A stretch of 64,000 nucleotides of DNA from Bacillota bacterium (GTDB taxonomy: Bacteria; Bacillota; Clostridia; Christensenellales; SZUA-584), in contig JAEYZN010000006.1 in the NCBI GenBank assembly GCA_023428025.1, positions 1-64,000 of the forward strand, in the 5' to 3' direction. The notes under the pieces were generated by a model. It was not told the DNA's origin and made no database searches. It was given only the letters and a program-made list of their open reading frames with translations. A program made the position numbers and the translations under genes. This document shows, piece after piece, positions 33,864 to 41,691 of this stretch. Each line of letters starts with the position of its first letter. Position 1 is the first letter of the stretch.

Positions 33864-35207
33864 ATGTATTGTCGTCAATGCGGGCAGCCGGTTCCGGAGG
33901 ATCAGAAATTCTGTATCCAGTGCGGAACGCGGGTGGAAGAAATTGCGCCCGGACAGTCTCGCAGCTTTGCGACGTCCTATATACCGCCGGCGCCGAACGG
34001 CCCCGCGCCTTACGCGAATGACGCGGGCATGCAGCCGCCTCCCGTATACACCGGTTATCCCGGCTATAACAACGCGCAATACCGCCGGGACCTGCCCAAG
34101 CCGGAAAAGAAAAAGCATATGCTGCGCACAGTGCTGATCATCGCGGGCAGCGTGCTCGTTTTGGCGGCGGGCGTGCTGGTGCCGGTGTTCATCGAAAAGG
34201 CCCATGCCGACCGGTACGAAGCGGCTGTGGCGCTGATGGACAGCGGCGAATTCGAGCAGGCCAGGGCGGCGTTCGTCGAACTGGGCGAATACCAGGAGTC
34301 CTCCGATATGGCGGAGGAATGCCAGAACACGCTGGATTACAACGCGGCGCAGGCACAGATGGACGCCGGAGAATACGAGCAGGCGCGGGACGCGTTCAAC
34401 GCTCTGGGCCGTTTCGAGGACGCGGCGGACAAAGCGCTGGAATGCCAGAACACGCTGGACTACAACGCTGCCGCGGCGCTGATGGACGCGGGCGGCATTG
34501 AAGAGGCGAAAGCCGCGTTTCTGGCGCTGGGCGGCTTTCGGGACGCGGCGGACCGGGCGGCGGAGTGCCAGAACCGGCTGGATTACGCGGCGGCTGTGGC
34601 GCTGATGGACGCGCAGGACTACGAGGGCGCGCTGGCGGTGTTTTCCACGCTGGGCAATTACTCGGACACCTCGGCGCTGGCGCTGGAATGCCGGCACAAC
34701 ATCGACTATAAAGCGGCGGACGCCGCCTTCGCGGACGGGCGATTCTACACCGCTTATACCGGGTTTTACGCTCTGGGCGATTTCGGGGATTCGGCGGCCC
34801 GCGCCGCGTCGTGCATACAACCCACGCCCAAAAACGGCGAGACCTACCGCAATGCGGACTTTGCCAAGAAGGTCTCCATCACCATCAAGGTGGGGGATCA
34901 GAGCCGGTCGCTGTTCCTGAAAATCTATTCGGAGGATGACGTGCTGGTCTCCACCGTGTTTGTGGGGCCGAACAGCAAAACCAAGATCAAGCTGCCCGCG
35001 GGAAAATTCCGCTTCAAGGCGGGCTACGGCACCGACTGGTTCGGCGATAACGAGATGTTCGGCAGTGATGCTTCCTATGAGCTGCTGGTGTTTGAGGACG
35101 GCGAGCTCACCTCCTTCTCCTCCAGCTACATCTACACGCTGTCGTTCCTGATGCAGGACGGCGACGGGAACATCAGCGGCGTTCCCGAATCCATGGAGGG
35201 CTTTTAG
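33864..35207 (+). CDS. Zinc-ribbon membrane protein with five TPR-like repeats
   Basis: A 447-residue protein. The N-terminal zinc ribbon is MYCRQCGQPVPEDQKFCIQCG (two CxxC pairs). A Pro/Tyr linker follows, then a transmembrane segment (about 92-113, after PKPEKKKHMLRT). Outside the membrane are five tandem units of about 37 residues with the consensus Y.AA.ALMD.G.YE.A..AF..LG.Y.D....A.ECQ, similar to TPR/Sel1 helical pairs. A beta-rich domain ends the protein (about 325-447, KKVSITIKVGDQSRSLFLKIY). ATG 33864 has GGAGGA 7 nt upstream. The role is unknown; the layout suggests a cytoplasmic ribbon tethered to an external scaffold. Confidence 0.85.
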   Translation: MYCRQCGQPVPEDQKFCIQCGTRVEEIAPGQSRSFATSYIPPAPNGPAPYANDAGMQPPPVYTGYPGYNNAQYRRDLPKPEKKKHMLRTVLIIAGSVLVLAAGVLVPVFIEKAHADRYEAAVALMDSGEFEQARAAFVELGEYQESSDMAEECQNTLDYNAAQAQMDAGEYEQARDAFNALGRFEDAADKALECQNTLDYNAAAALMDAGGIEEAKAAFLALGGFRDAADRAAECQNRLDYAAAVALMDAQDYEGALAVFSTLGNYSDTSALALECRHNIDYKAADAAFADGRFYTAYTGFYALGDFGDSAARAASCIQPTPKNGETYRNADFAKKVSITIKVGDQSRSLFLKIYSEDDVLVSTVFVGPNSKTKIKLPAGKFRFKAGYGTDWFGDNEMFGSDASYELLVFEDGELTSFSSSYIYTLSFLMQDGDGNISGVPESMEGF

Positions 35208-35345
35208 CAAGTTGCTTGCATGAATTGAATAAGCCGGTCGATAGACGCCGTTGGGGAATTTCCTTCGCGGCGTTGTGGATTATTGCCCGCATCTCATGTA
35301 TAATGGCAGGGACAATTCACTTGCGACAAACTGGAGGCGTTTCCG

Positions 35346-35453
35346 ATGAAAGAGAATAAAAAGAATAAGATAAACGTGATCGGCATCATCATCGCCGTCG
35401 TCATGTGCCTGCTGATGGTGCTGTTCATGCTGCTGCCGTACCTGACCAAATAA
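35346..35453 (+). CDS. 35-residue single-pass membrane protein
   Basis: A short gene: MKENKKNKINVIG followed by a hydrophobic helix of about 20 residues (IIIAVVMCLLMVLFMLLPYL) and TK. GGAGGCG lies 6 nt before ATG 35346 and a TATAAT sits at 35299-35304, so expression is likely. The basic N-terminus predicts N-in topology. It lies 66 bp before the PIG-V-like gene and could be cotranscribed. Such tiny proteins may regulate membrane enzymes; no family is recognised. Confidence 0.65.
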   Translation: MKENKKNKINVIGIIIAVVMCLLMVLFMLLPYLTK

Positions 35454-35519
35454 CGCCGGAATGCGGGTGCGCAGCTAACAAGCCGCCCAATTTTCCGGAC
35501 CGGATGAAAGCTTAAAGCC

Positions 35520-36770
35520 ATGTCGTTTCCCATGATCCTTTTCTACATACTCTTCGTCGCGGCTTTTGGAGCAGCCGTTGTTTTCGCCGCGCTCCGTTTC
35601 GCCCGCGGTGGCTTGGAACAACCAAAGACGCCTGTAAGGCTGGGCATAAAAACGGCGCTGCTGATCATGACCGTGGCGGTATTGTCGCGCCTGGCGCTGC
35701 TGGTGCTCTGCTGGGGCGCGATGCACGTGTCGGGCAACAGCGGCGCTTTGGCGGAAACGTGGAGCCGGTGGGACGCGCTGCAGTATCTGCGCATCGCGAC
35801 GCAGGGGTATCTGGACGCGCAGGACGGCTGGATACGCATCGTGTTCTTTCCGCTGTACCCCGCCGCCGTATGGCTGCTCAACCTCGTCGTCGTCTCCAAC
35901 GAACACATCGCGGCGCTGGCCGTTTCGTGGCTGTGCCTCGGCGGCGCGTGCGTCTATCTGTATAAGCTCGCGCTGCTGGATGCGGACAAGCCTGCCGCGC
36001 GCCGCGCCGTGAAATATCTGCTGCTCTTTCCGGCCGCCGTGTTTCTGGGCGCGCCGTTCTCCGAATCGATGTTCCTGCTGCTCTCGTTCGCCTGCATCTA
36101 CCACGCGCGCACGGGGCGCTTTGTGATTGCCTGCGCCATGGGCGGCCTGGCGGCGCTCACGCGCAGCGCGGGCGTATTGCTGTTCATCCCGGTGCTGATC
36201 GAAATGCTGGGGGCGCACAGCCTCACGCCGCCGCTGTGGCGGCAAAGCCCGGGGGAGAAGCTCAGGCGCTTTTTCGCCCGGTCGCCCGCATTGCTGCTGA
36301 TACCGCTTGGCACGGCGGCCTACCTGCTGTTGAACCTCGCGCTGACGGGCGACGCGTTCTTCTTCCTCAAAATGCAGAGCCAGAAATGGGGCCAGAACTT
36401 CGGGAACTACGCCCGCACGCTGGGCGCCACCTTCGGGCAACTGACCACGGGGGACTGGGACCTTAGGGATAAGCTGCTGCTGTGGGGCAGCCAGTTCGCG
36501 GTGTTGCTTGTGGGCGGCCTCACGCTGCCGGTGATGGCGCGAAAGTTGCGCGTGTCGTACAGCGTTTATGCCATCGCGTACCTGTTCGTGATATTCGCGC
36601 CCACGTGGCTGCTGTCCGGCTTCCGCTATTACATGGGGCTGGCGGTGCTGTACCCGGCATTGGCGCTGCTGACCCGGCGCCGGTGGGCGGATATCGCGCT
36701 GACCGTGCTGTTCGCGCTGCTGATGCCCGTGTACGCCTACGCCTTCACGATGGGCTGGCTGGTGTTTTAG
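35520..36770 (+). CDS. PIG-V-like mannosyltransferase (GT-C fold)
   Basis: A 416-residue polytopic protein with about ten membrane segments. The luminal-loop signature WSRWDALQYLRIATQGY after the first segments, FFPLYPAAVWLL, and FLGAPFSESMFLLLSF, ALTRSAGVLLFIPV match bacterial homologues of the eukaryotic GPI mannosyltransferase PIG-V. These use polyprenyl-phosphate sugars to glycosylate lipids or polymers outside the membrane. No clear ribosome binding site precedes ATG 35520 (only GAAAGC), so the start is less sure. The donor and acceptor are unknown. Confidence 0.82.
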   Translation: MSFPMILFYILFVAAFGAAVVFAALRFARGGLEQPKTPVRLGIKTALLIMTVAVLSRLALLVLCWGAMHVSGNSGALAETWSRWDALQYLRIATQGYLDAQDGWIRIVFFPLYPAAVWLLNLVVVSNEHIAALAVSWLCLGGACVYLYKLALLDADKPAARRAVKYLLLFPAAVFLGAPFSESMFLLLSFACIYHARTGRFVIACAMGGLAALTRSAGVLLFIPVLIEMLGAHSLTPPLWRQSPGEKLRRFFARSPALLLIPLGTAAYLLLNLALTGDAFFFLKMQSQKWGQNFGNYARTLGATFGQLTTGDWDLRDKLLLWGSQFAVLLVGGLTLPVMARKLRVSYSVYAIAYLFVIFAPTWLLSGFRYYMGLAVLYPALALLTRRRWADIALTVLFALLMPVYAYAFTMGWLVF

Positions 36771-36773
36771 CAT

Positions 36774-36801
36774 AAATAAAAGAGGCTTCGCCAAGCCTCC
36801 C
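36774..36801 (-). terminator. Intrinsic terminator of the AT-rich satD/DUF3307 unit
   Basis: GAGGCTT / AAGCCTC stem with a 4-nt loop; on the minus strand it is followed by TTTTATTTATG. Confidence 0.8.
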
Positions 36802-36819
36802 GAATGCCAATATCTCATT

Positions 36820-37593
36820 TTAGTTCCAGATTAAATAGAATAAAACGAGAGCGCATATTGTACTAAACAGGGTACCAATCAAATAATACTCTCCGAATTC
36901 TTTCTTTTCTGTTATTTTTGCATATCGAACGATTGACTTTGCGGCTAGTATAAATCCAATAGCAGAGTACTCTTGTGCGTATAAAAAGATAATAATTATT
37001 AATCTTTCTAAGAACCCTATTGTTGCTCCGCCTTTTTCTTGACTTGGATCCTCTGCTGAGTCAATCTTAGGCTTAAATCTGTTAAAGAGCTTAATAAAAG
37101 CAATATTAACAGGCTTATATATCATTAAAATCAACAATACACCACGAAGAAGCTTACCGCCGGGAAAATTTAAATAAGCGAATATCTCTCGAACCCATGG
37201 TACTATTTCGGTCTTATTAACAAAATTTTGATATATAACACTTATTATTATTATGACAAGTATGTGTATCGCTTGATCAAATATAAATAGTATTATTTGA
37301 CTATTATTTTCATTATCTTTTTCTGATTTGCTAAAAATTCTATTAACAATAAGCCTGGCCTTAGTATAATCAATAATCCCATGTAATAATACAACAGTCC
37401 CAATGAGTATTAAAGATAGTAATGTTCCTATTGCAACAAATGCTAACCCAAAAATAAAAGCATATGTAACAAAATGAAGCCACATATAACTTTTATTATT
37501 ATCTTTGTTTTGCGCGATTTTATCTGTTTGTAAATAATAATCTCCAATAATATGGGCAGTCAACAATAACAAAAAGAAAGTACTATCGATCAT
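36820..37593 (-). CDS. DUF3307 integral membrane protein
   Basis: A 257-residue polytopic protein. The DUF3307 signature is at the N-terminus, LLLLTAHIIGDYYLQTDKIAQNK (His-xx-Gly-Asp), then several hydrophobic segments: about 32-50, 53-75, 100-122, 145-165, 190-212 and 235-255. A hydrophilic loop of about 25 residues (KPKIDSAEDPSQEKGGA) faces one side. The start is ATG 37593, with GAGGG 6 nt upstream; it overlaps the satD stop by 11 bp, so the two proteins are made together. Base composition is far more AT-rich than the neighbours, as for satD. Function of DUF3307 is unknown; as the partner of a cyclase-like protein, a membrane effector is a reasonable hypothesis. Confidence 0.85.
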   Translation of the reverse strand: MIDSTFFLLLLTAHIIGDYYLQTDKIAQNKDNNKSYMWLHFVTYAFIFGLAFVAIGTLLSLILIGTVVLLHGIIDYTKARLIVNRIFSKSEKDNENNSQIILFIFDQAIHILVIIIISVIYQNFVNKTEIVPWVREIFAYLNFPGGKLLRGVLLILMIYKPVNIAFIKLFNRFKPKIDSAEDPSQEKGGATIGFLERLIIIIFLYAQEYSAIGFILAAKSIVRYAKITEKKEFGEYYLIGTLFSTICALVLFYLIWN

Positions 37594-38242
37594 AATTTCC
37601 CTCAATAGTTTTTAAAGCGTTCCTCAAAATTTGAGAAGCATTTTGGTAACTATAAAAATTGGCCCGTTGAAAGGACATATGAATAGCAGGTTGATATATG
37701 CCCAGCTTTTCAGCCGTCTTTCTTTGTGTTTTATTTTCCATGTAAGAATAAATCTTTTCTCTTTGTGACGGAGTCCAGCTTTTTTCAATGACAGTCCATA
37801 ATGAAAAAATGGTATTAATTAAAATTTCTTTTGTACCATCCTGGATACCGTACACCTTAACTTCCTGGACAAAAGGCTCATAGCTTTTCTCGCCCTGCCG
37901 GATTTCTTCTATCATTTTTCTTGCAAAAATATAAGCGGGACCGTCCGCACCAAGAGCAAGCTCATGGTTAATATCTGTATAAATATCACCGATACCAATT
38001 CCAAAACGAATACGGACGGGATATACTTTTTTTTTAATATCTTCTATTATATCAATAATATTATCAGGTTTTTTAAGTAAGCCTTGAAATTCGTCTCCTA
38101 AGGTAATCGTGAAATTGGAAGCAATATCATAATAATATTTATCATTGACTTCAGTTAATGATGACATAAAAGAATTCTGAAATTCTCGTCTATTATTAAT
38201 TGCTCTAGAATTAATGATATCGCCGATTATTGCATAATACAT
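37583..38242 (-). CDS. SatD-family protein: cyclase-like palm domain plus helix-turn-helix
   Basis: A 219-residue protein of the SatD family (named from the Streptococcus mutans acid-tolerance locus). By eye it has the landmarks of a class III nucleotidyl cyclase/GGDEF palm: YYAIIGDIINSR (first metal Asp), ITLGDEFQGLL (second, GDEF), VRIRFGIGIGDI (cf. RIGIHxG) and ADGPAYIFARKMIEE (cf. GPAVNxAARL). Residues about 160-215 (TPSQREKIYSYMENKTQRKTAEKLGI then QPAIHMSFQRANF) resemble a sigma-70 region 4 HTH. Start ATG 38242 has AAGGTGG 8 nt upstream. It may bind the palindrome array upstream of its own promoter. Catalysis is not shown. Confidence 0.8.
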   Translation of the reverse strand: MYYAIIGDIINSRAINNRREFQNSFMSSLTEVNDKYYYDIASNFTITLGDEFQGLLKKPDNIIDIIEDIKKKVYPVRIRFGIGIGDIYTDINHELALGADGPAYIFARKMIEEIRQGEKSYEPFVQEVKVYGIQDGTKEILINTIFSLWTVIEKSWTPSQREKIYSYMENKTQRKTAEKLGIYQPAIHMSFQRANFYSYQNASQILRNALKTIEGNYDR

Positions 38243-38264
38243 TTTCAACGCCACCTTTATTGGG

Positions 38265-38294
38265 ATTATAACTATTGATGTATACATATGTCAA
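38265..38294 (-). promoter_or_regulatory. Sigma-A promoter of satD, TTGACA-N18-TATAAT
   Basis: On the minus strand a perfect TTGACA (38294-38289) and perfect TATAAT (38270-38265) with an 18-bp spacer, 23 bp before the satD start. Confidence 0.85.
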
Positions 38295-38309
38295 TTAGAC
38301 GATCTAATT
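38293..38309. promoter_or_regulatory. Inverted repeat overlapping the satD -35
   Basis: AATTAGA-CGA-TCTAATT, a perfect 7-bp inverted repeat touching the -35 hexamer (38289-38294). Its TTAGACG arm is the reverse complement of the CGTCTAA core repeated in the tandem array upstream, which suggests the same protein binds both. Confidence 0.6.
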
Positions 38310-38326
38310 TGAGATAAGATCATAAT

Positions 38327-38446
38327 ATCACGTCTAAAGAAGATCATAGCGCTATGATCACGTCTAAAGATGATCATGGTATTATGATCACGTCTAATAA
38401 TGATCATGACGCTATGATCACGTCTAATAATGAAGATCATAGCATA
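38327..38446. repeat. Four tandem 30-bp repeats with palindromic GATCAT...ATGATC cores
   Basis: Four contiguous units start at 38327, 38357, 38387 and 38417. Each begins ATCACGTCTAA and contains GATCAT about 15 bp later, ending near CTATG. Across each junction lies a GATCATnnnnnnATGATC palindrome; the first (38342-38359, GATCATAGCGCTATGATC) is perfect over 18 bp, the next two keep 7 of 9 pairs and the last is a half-site. The 30-bp period is near three DNA turns, as expected for cooperative binding on one face. It lies upstream of the satD promoter. Confidence 0.85.
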
Positions 38447-38494
38447 AAAACACTATAAAGTAACTTCTTCGGGTAAAAACAAAAGAAAAGTCCG

Positions 38495-38953
38495 CTATAC
38501 CAGCTTGCGCGCCCATTCGGCGGCGCGGCCTTCCTCGCCGTCGGCAAGCGGCCCTTCGGATTCCCTGACGAAGAATCCTTTGGGCGGCGCGGCGATCTCC
38601 GCGCCCTTCTTCGTCAAAAGCTTTTCGATATCCGGCGCGGCGTAGCCGAACTTCTTCATCATGAGCTTGAGCGCGCCGGACTTCACATCTTCGGGAGAGA
38701 CACGGGAATCAAACGCCGCCGCGCGAACGCCTGAAAGCGCGCCTTCCGGCAGGGATTTAAGCCACTCTGTTATGGCAGAGGTGGGCTTGAACGCCCGCGT
38801 GGGGGACCCCACCAGCAGCAATCCGGCCTCCTTCAGCATTTCTGCTTTGATATCCGCAACGCGCACGGCGCTTGCGTCCGGCATACCGGCCATCGCTTCG
38901 GCCAGCTTTTGCGTGTTGCCAAACACGGAATCATAAACGATGAGCGTTTTCAT
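38495..38953 (-). CDS. Flavodoxin-family protein
   Basis: A 152-residue short flavodoxin-like protein. MKTLIVYDSVFGNTQKLAEAM carries the FMN phosphate loop (SVFGNT), GLLLVGSPTRAFKPT the second loop and RAAAFDSRV the third strand. It lacks a long insert, and its C-terminal third (KKFGYAAPDIEKLLTKKGAEIAAPPKGFFV) resembles small flavodoxin-domain proteins fused to oxygen-independent systems. GGAGGC lies 6 nt before ATG 38953. Base composition is normal for the genome, so it is outside the AT-rich island although on the same strand. Electron partner unknown. Confidence 0.88.
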   Translation of the reverse strand: MKTLIVYDSVFGNTQKLAEAMAGMPDASAVRVADIKAEMLKEAGLLLVGSPTRAFKPTSAITEWLKSLPEGALSGVRAAAFDSRVSPEDVKSGALKLMMKKFGYAAPDIEKLLTKKGAEIAAPPKGFFVRESEGPLADGEEGRAAEWARKLV

Positions 38954-39164
38954 GTGCAGCCTCCGCCTTTTTTCTGTATTATACCAAAAAACTCAGCCGT
39001 TTGCATGGTGTGCTTGTATAAACTGTATTTCTTTTGGGTAAAATGGATACAAGGCGGGGTTCGCCTTTTTTTCGTTATATTTACGAACAATTGCTGATAT
39101 TTAAATCGTAATATGATAAACTGATTCCGACAATTTGCGGCAACCGTTTCAAAGGAGAAATCGA

Positions 39165-40604
39165 ATGACGACCGGACAAAATTTCTGGGACATTGGTGTT
39201 TGGAGCCTGATGATCGAGCTGACCATTCTGCTCGTGGGCATGCTGACGGCCAACATGCTGCGACGGTTGATCAAGCCGCTGCGGCAGTCTTTGATTCCCA
39301 GCGCGGTGCTCGGCGGTTTTCTGATACTGTTTGGCAACCTTGCGTATGAGGGCATCACGGGATCGTCGCTCTTCAACGCCGTGACGATGGAGACGCTGAC
39401 CTACCACGGCCTGGGGCTTGGCTGCGTGGCGGTGGCGCTCAAGGTCTCCGAGAAGAAGCATTCGAAGGAAGCGGGCATCGATGTGTTCAATTCCGGCCTC
39501 ACCACCGTTTCGTCCTATCTGTTTCAAGGCGTGCTGGGTTTGGGTATCACGCTGGGGCTTTCTTACGTGCTGGGCAACTGGGCGGCGTCCGGATTGCTGC
39601 TCCCCATGGGTTACGGGCAGGGGCCGGGGCAGGCGTATAACTGGGGCCACATCTACGAGACAGCGACGGATTATCCGGCATTTCAGAATGGCGCCAGCTT
39701 CGGGCTCACCATCGCGGCGATGGGCTTTGTGTCCGCCAGCATCGGCGGCCTCGTATACCTCAACAGTATGAAAAAGAAGGGACTGGTGAAGCAGTCCATC
39801 GCCAATGCCGACGAGATGGAGGATCTGTCTGCGGAGCTGATCACCAGAAAAGGCGAAATCCCCATGTCGGAATCGCTGGACAAGCTGACGGTGCAGATCG
39901 GCTTCGTGTTCTTCACCTACATGGCGGGCTATGCGCTGACATGGCTGCTGTCCCTGGGCTTGGACAGTCTGGGCGGGTTCTTCGCGGGCACCGTCAAGCC
40001 GCTGATCTGGGGCTTCAACTTCCTGATCGGCACGGTGCTGGCCATCATTGTGAAGATGGTGCTGGGCTCGCTTCAGGCCAAGGGCGTCGTCAAGCGCCAG
40101 TACCTCAACAACTTTATGCTGTCGCGTATTGCCGGTCTCATGTTCGACATCATGGTGGTCGCCTCCATCGCGGCGATAGACCTTTCGGCGTTCACGCACC
40201 GCGAGTTCATCATCCCGCTGACCATCATCTGCATCGTTGGCGCGTTTGCGACATATTTTCAGGTCAAGTTCATCACAAAGCGGCTGTTCCCGCACTATGA
40301 GCACGAGGCCTTCCTCACGCTGTACGGCATGCTGACGGGAACAAACAGCACCGGCGTGATACTGGTGCGCGAGATCGACCCCATGTTCGAGACGCCCGCT
40401 GTGAGCAACCTCATCTATCAGCAGCTTTGGGCCATCGTGTTCGGTTTCCCGATGCTGCTGCTGCTGGGCCTCGCGCCGCTCAATCTGTCCATGTCGTGGC
40501 TGACGCTGGGGGCAATGGTGGTGCTCTTCGTCATCATCAACCTGATCCTGTTCCGTCGGCAGATATTCGGCAAGCGCCACGCGAAAAGTCCGGCGAAAGG
40601 ATAA
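39165..40604 (+). CDS. Sodium:glutamate symporter family protein (GltS-like)
   Basis: A 479-residue secondary transporter with about ten to twelve membrane segments. GltS-family landmarks are the two inverted-topology halves: SLIPSAVLGGFLILFGN with LLPMGYGQGPGQAYNWG (half 1, re-entrant loop with GPGQA) and FLTLYGMLTGTNSTGVILVREIDP (half 2, TGT region). Substrate is probably glutamate or a related dicarboxylate taken up with Na+. ATG 39165 follows AAAGGAGAAATCGA. It is monocistronic; a long hydrophilic loop lies near residues 215-255. Confidence 0.87.
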   Translation: MTTGQNFWDIGVWSLMIELTILLVGMLTANMLRRLIKPLRQSLIPSAVLGGFLILFGNLAYEGITGSSLFNAVTMETLTYHGLGLGCVAVALKVSEKKHSKEAGIDVFNSGLTTVSSYLFQGVLGLGITLGLSYVLGNWAASGLLLPMGYGQGPGQAYNWGHIYETATDYPAFQNGASFGLTIAAMGFVSASIGGLVYLNSMKKKGLVKQSIANADEMEDLSAELITRKGEIPMSESLDKLTVQIGFVFFTYMAGYALTWLLSLGLDSLGGFFAGTVKPLIWGFNFLIGTVLAIIVKMVLGSLQAKGVVKRQYLNNFMLSRIAGLMFDIMVVASIAAIDLSAFTHREFIIPLTIICIVGAFATYFQVKFITKRLFPHYEHEAFLTLYGMLTGTNSTGVILVREIDPMFETPAVSNLIYQQLWAIVFGFPMLLLLGLAPLNLSMSWLTLGAMVVLFVIINLILFRRQIFGKRHAKSPAKG

Positions 40605-40620
40605 CACACACAAAGCAATA

Positions 40621-40652
40621 CAGCCCCTTCGGAAAACACCCGAAGGGGCTGC
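40621..40652. terminator. Hairpin between convergent genes
   Basis: AGCCCCTTCGG pairs with CCGAAGGGGCT around an 8-nt AC-rich loop; only a poor T-tract on either side, but its position after the symporter gene fits a terminator. Confidence 0.6.
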
Positions 40653-40664
40653 GTTGATGCTGGG

Positions 40665-41027
40665 TCACTCGTCCAGCGCGGCCAGCGCTTTGACGGCTTC
40701 CTCAATGGTACTTTTGAACAGCACATGCCGCCCCTTGTTGGATTCACGGATAAAGTCCGCGAGGCTCTTGCTCGTGAAGCCGGAGAAATCGCCCACGATG
40801 GCGGCGTGCATGCCGTAGTTGACGAACTTTTGCAGCACCTCGCCCGCAAGCCGCGTCTTCAGCTCAAAAAAGCTGGGGGCGAGCCGCTCCATCGGGATGA
40901 CGACGCTGCCTGCCCCGCTGTAAGACGCGGTGCCGATCAGATCCAGCGCGTCCTGCACGGTGGATATTATGCCGTCCGCCAGCACCGCGATATTCATGCC
41001 GTGGTGATTGATATATTGAAGCTCCAT
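40665..41027 (-). CDS. DUF4180 family protein
   Basis: A 120-residue soluble protein starting MELQYINHHGMNIAVLADG, with the DUF4180 features VIPMERLAPSFFELKTRLAGEVLQKFVNYGMHAAIVGDFSGF. The family is widespread in Firmicutes and has a STAS/FAD-like alpha-beta look but no assigned function. AAAGGATGACCT precedes ATG 41027. It lies just after the GNAT gene (29 bp apart, same strand), so they may form one transcript. Confidence 0.85.
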   Translation of the reverse strand: MELQYINHHGMNIAVLADGIISTVQDALDLIGTASYSGAGSVVIPMERLAPSFFELKTRLAGEVLQKFVNYGMHAAIVGDFSGFTSKSLADFIRESNKGRHVLFKSTIEEAVKALAALDE

Positions 41028-41055
41028 AGGTCATCCTTTCCAAGAGTCTTTACGG

Positions 41056-41622
41056 TTATAAATCGATAAGCTGATACGTCATCACATGACGCCTTGTTCC
41101 CGCCGTCTTATTGAAGACGAAACCGGCCCTTTCAAAGCTGCCGACAAACCCCATGAACCGATAGCTGGGCGAATCGGGCTTGACAGGATACGCTTCAAGA
41201 TAACGGGCGCCGGATTGCTTCGCGTATTCTTTGGCCTGCCCGATCATCTGCGAGATCAGCCCTTTGCCGCGGTATGCCGGTTTTATATAGAAACAGGTGA
41301 CGGACCACACATGATCCAGACTGTCGTCTCCGCCCAGCCGCCGGTAGGTTTCCCGCGGCGCGACGGAACACCAGCCGATCACTTCATCGCCCGCGCGGGC
41401 CAGCAGGCCCACCGGAATTCCGGCCCAAACCCGCTGCTTCATCAACTCTTTCCTGTAGGCGGAGGAGTCGCCCTGCTTTCGTTCCTCATTGGTCATCCGC
41501 CACGCCATACACCAGCAATAGCAAAGTATGCCCACAGACTGAAAAAATTCTTCGAAGTCAGACCAATTATCCCGAGCGACAGGGACGAATGCAATATCCG
41601 TTTCGCCGAGTGACCTTGTCAT
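41056..41622 (-). CDS. GNAT family N-acetyltransferase
   Basis: A 188-residue acetyltransferase. It starts MTRSLGETDIAFVPV and has a CYCWCMAW segment near residue 34 typical of a GNAT subgroup whose substrate site is Cys/Trp-rich. Motif A is VTCFYIKPAYRGKGLISQMIG and motif B KQSGARYLEAYPV, ending MGFVGSFERAGF. GGGGAGGAAGG precedes ATG 41622. Substrate unknown; probable cotranscription with DUF4180. Confidence 0.88.
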   Translation of the reverse strand: MTRSLGETDIAFVPVARDNWSDFEEFFQSVGILCYCWCMAWRMTNEERKQGDSSAYRKELMKQRVWAGIPVGLLARAGDEVIGWCSVAPRETYRRLGGDDSLDHVWSVTCFYIKPAYRGKGLISQMIGQAKEYAKQSGARYLEAYPVKPDSPSYRFMGFVGSFERAGFVFNKTAGTRRHVMTYQLIDL

Positions 41623-41691
41623 AAACCTTCCTCCCCAAAAAGGAGCCGGATTCCGCCGGCCAAGAGGGGTTTGCCGATCAGCTTATGCCTC

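Noticed and set aside
38327..38446. Tandem 30-bp repeats as a CRISPR array
   Set aside because: Units are contiguous with no unique spacers, they contain palindromes, and no cas gene is nearby; operator repeats fit better.
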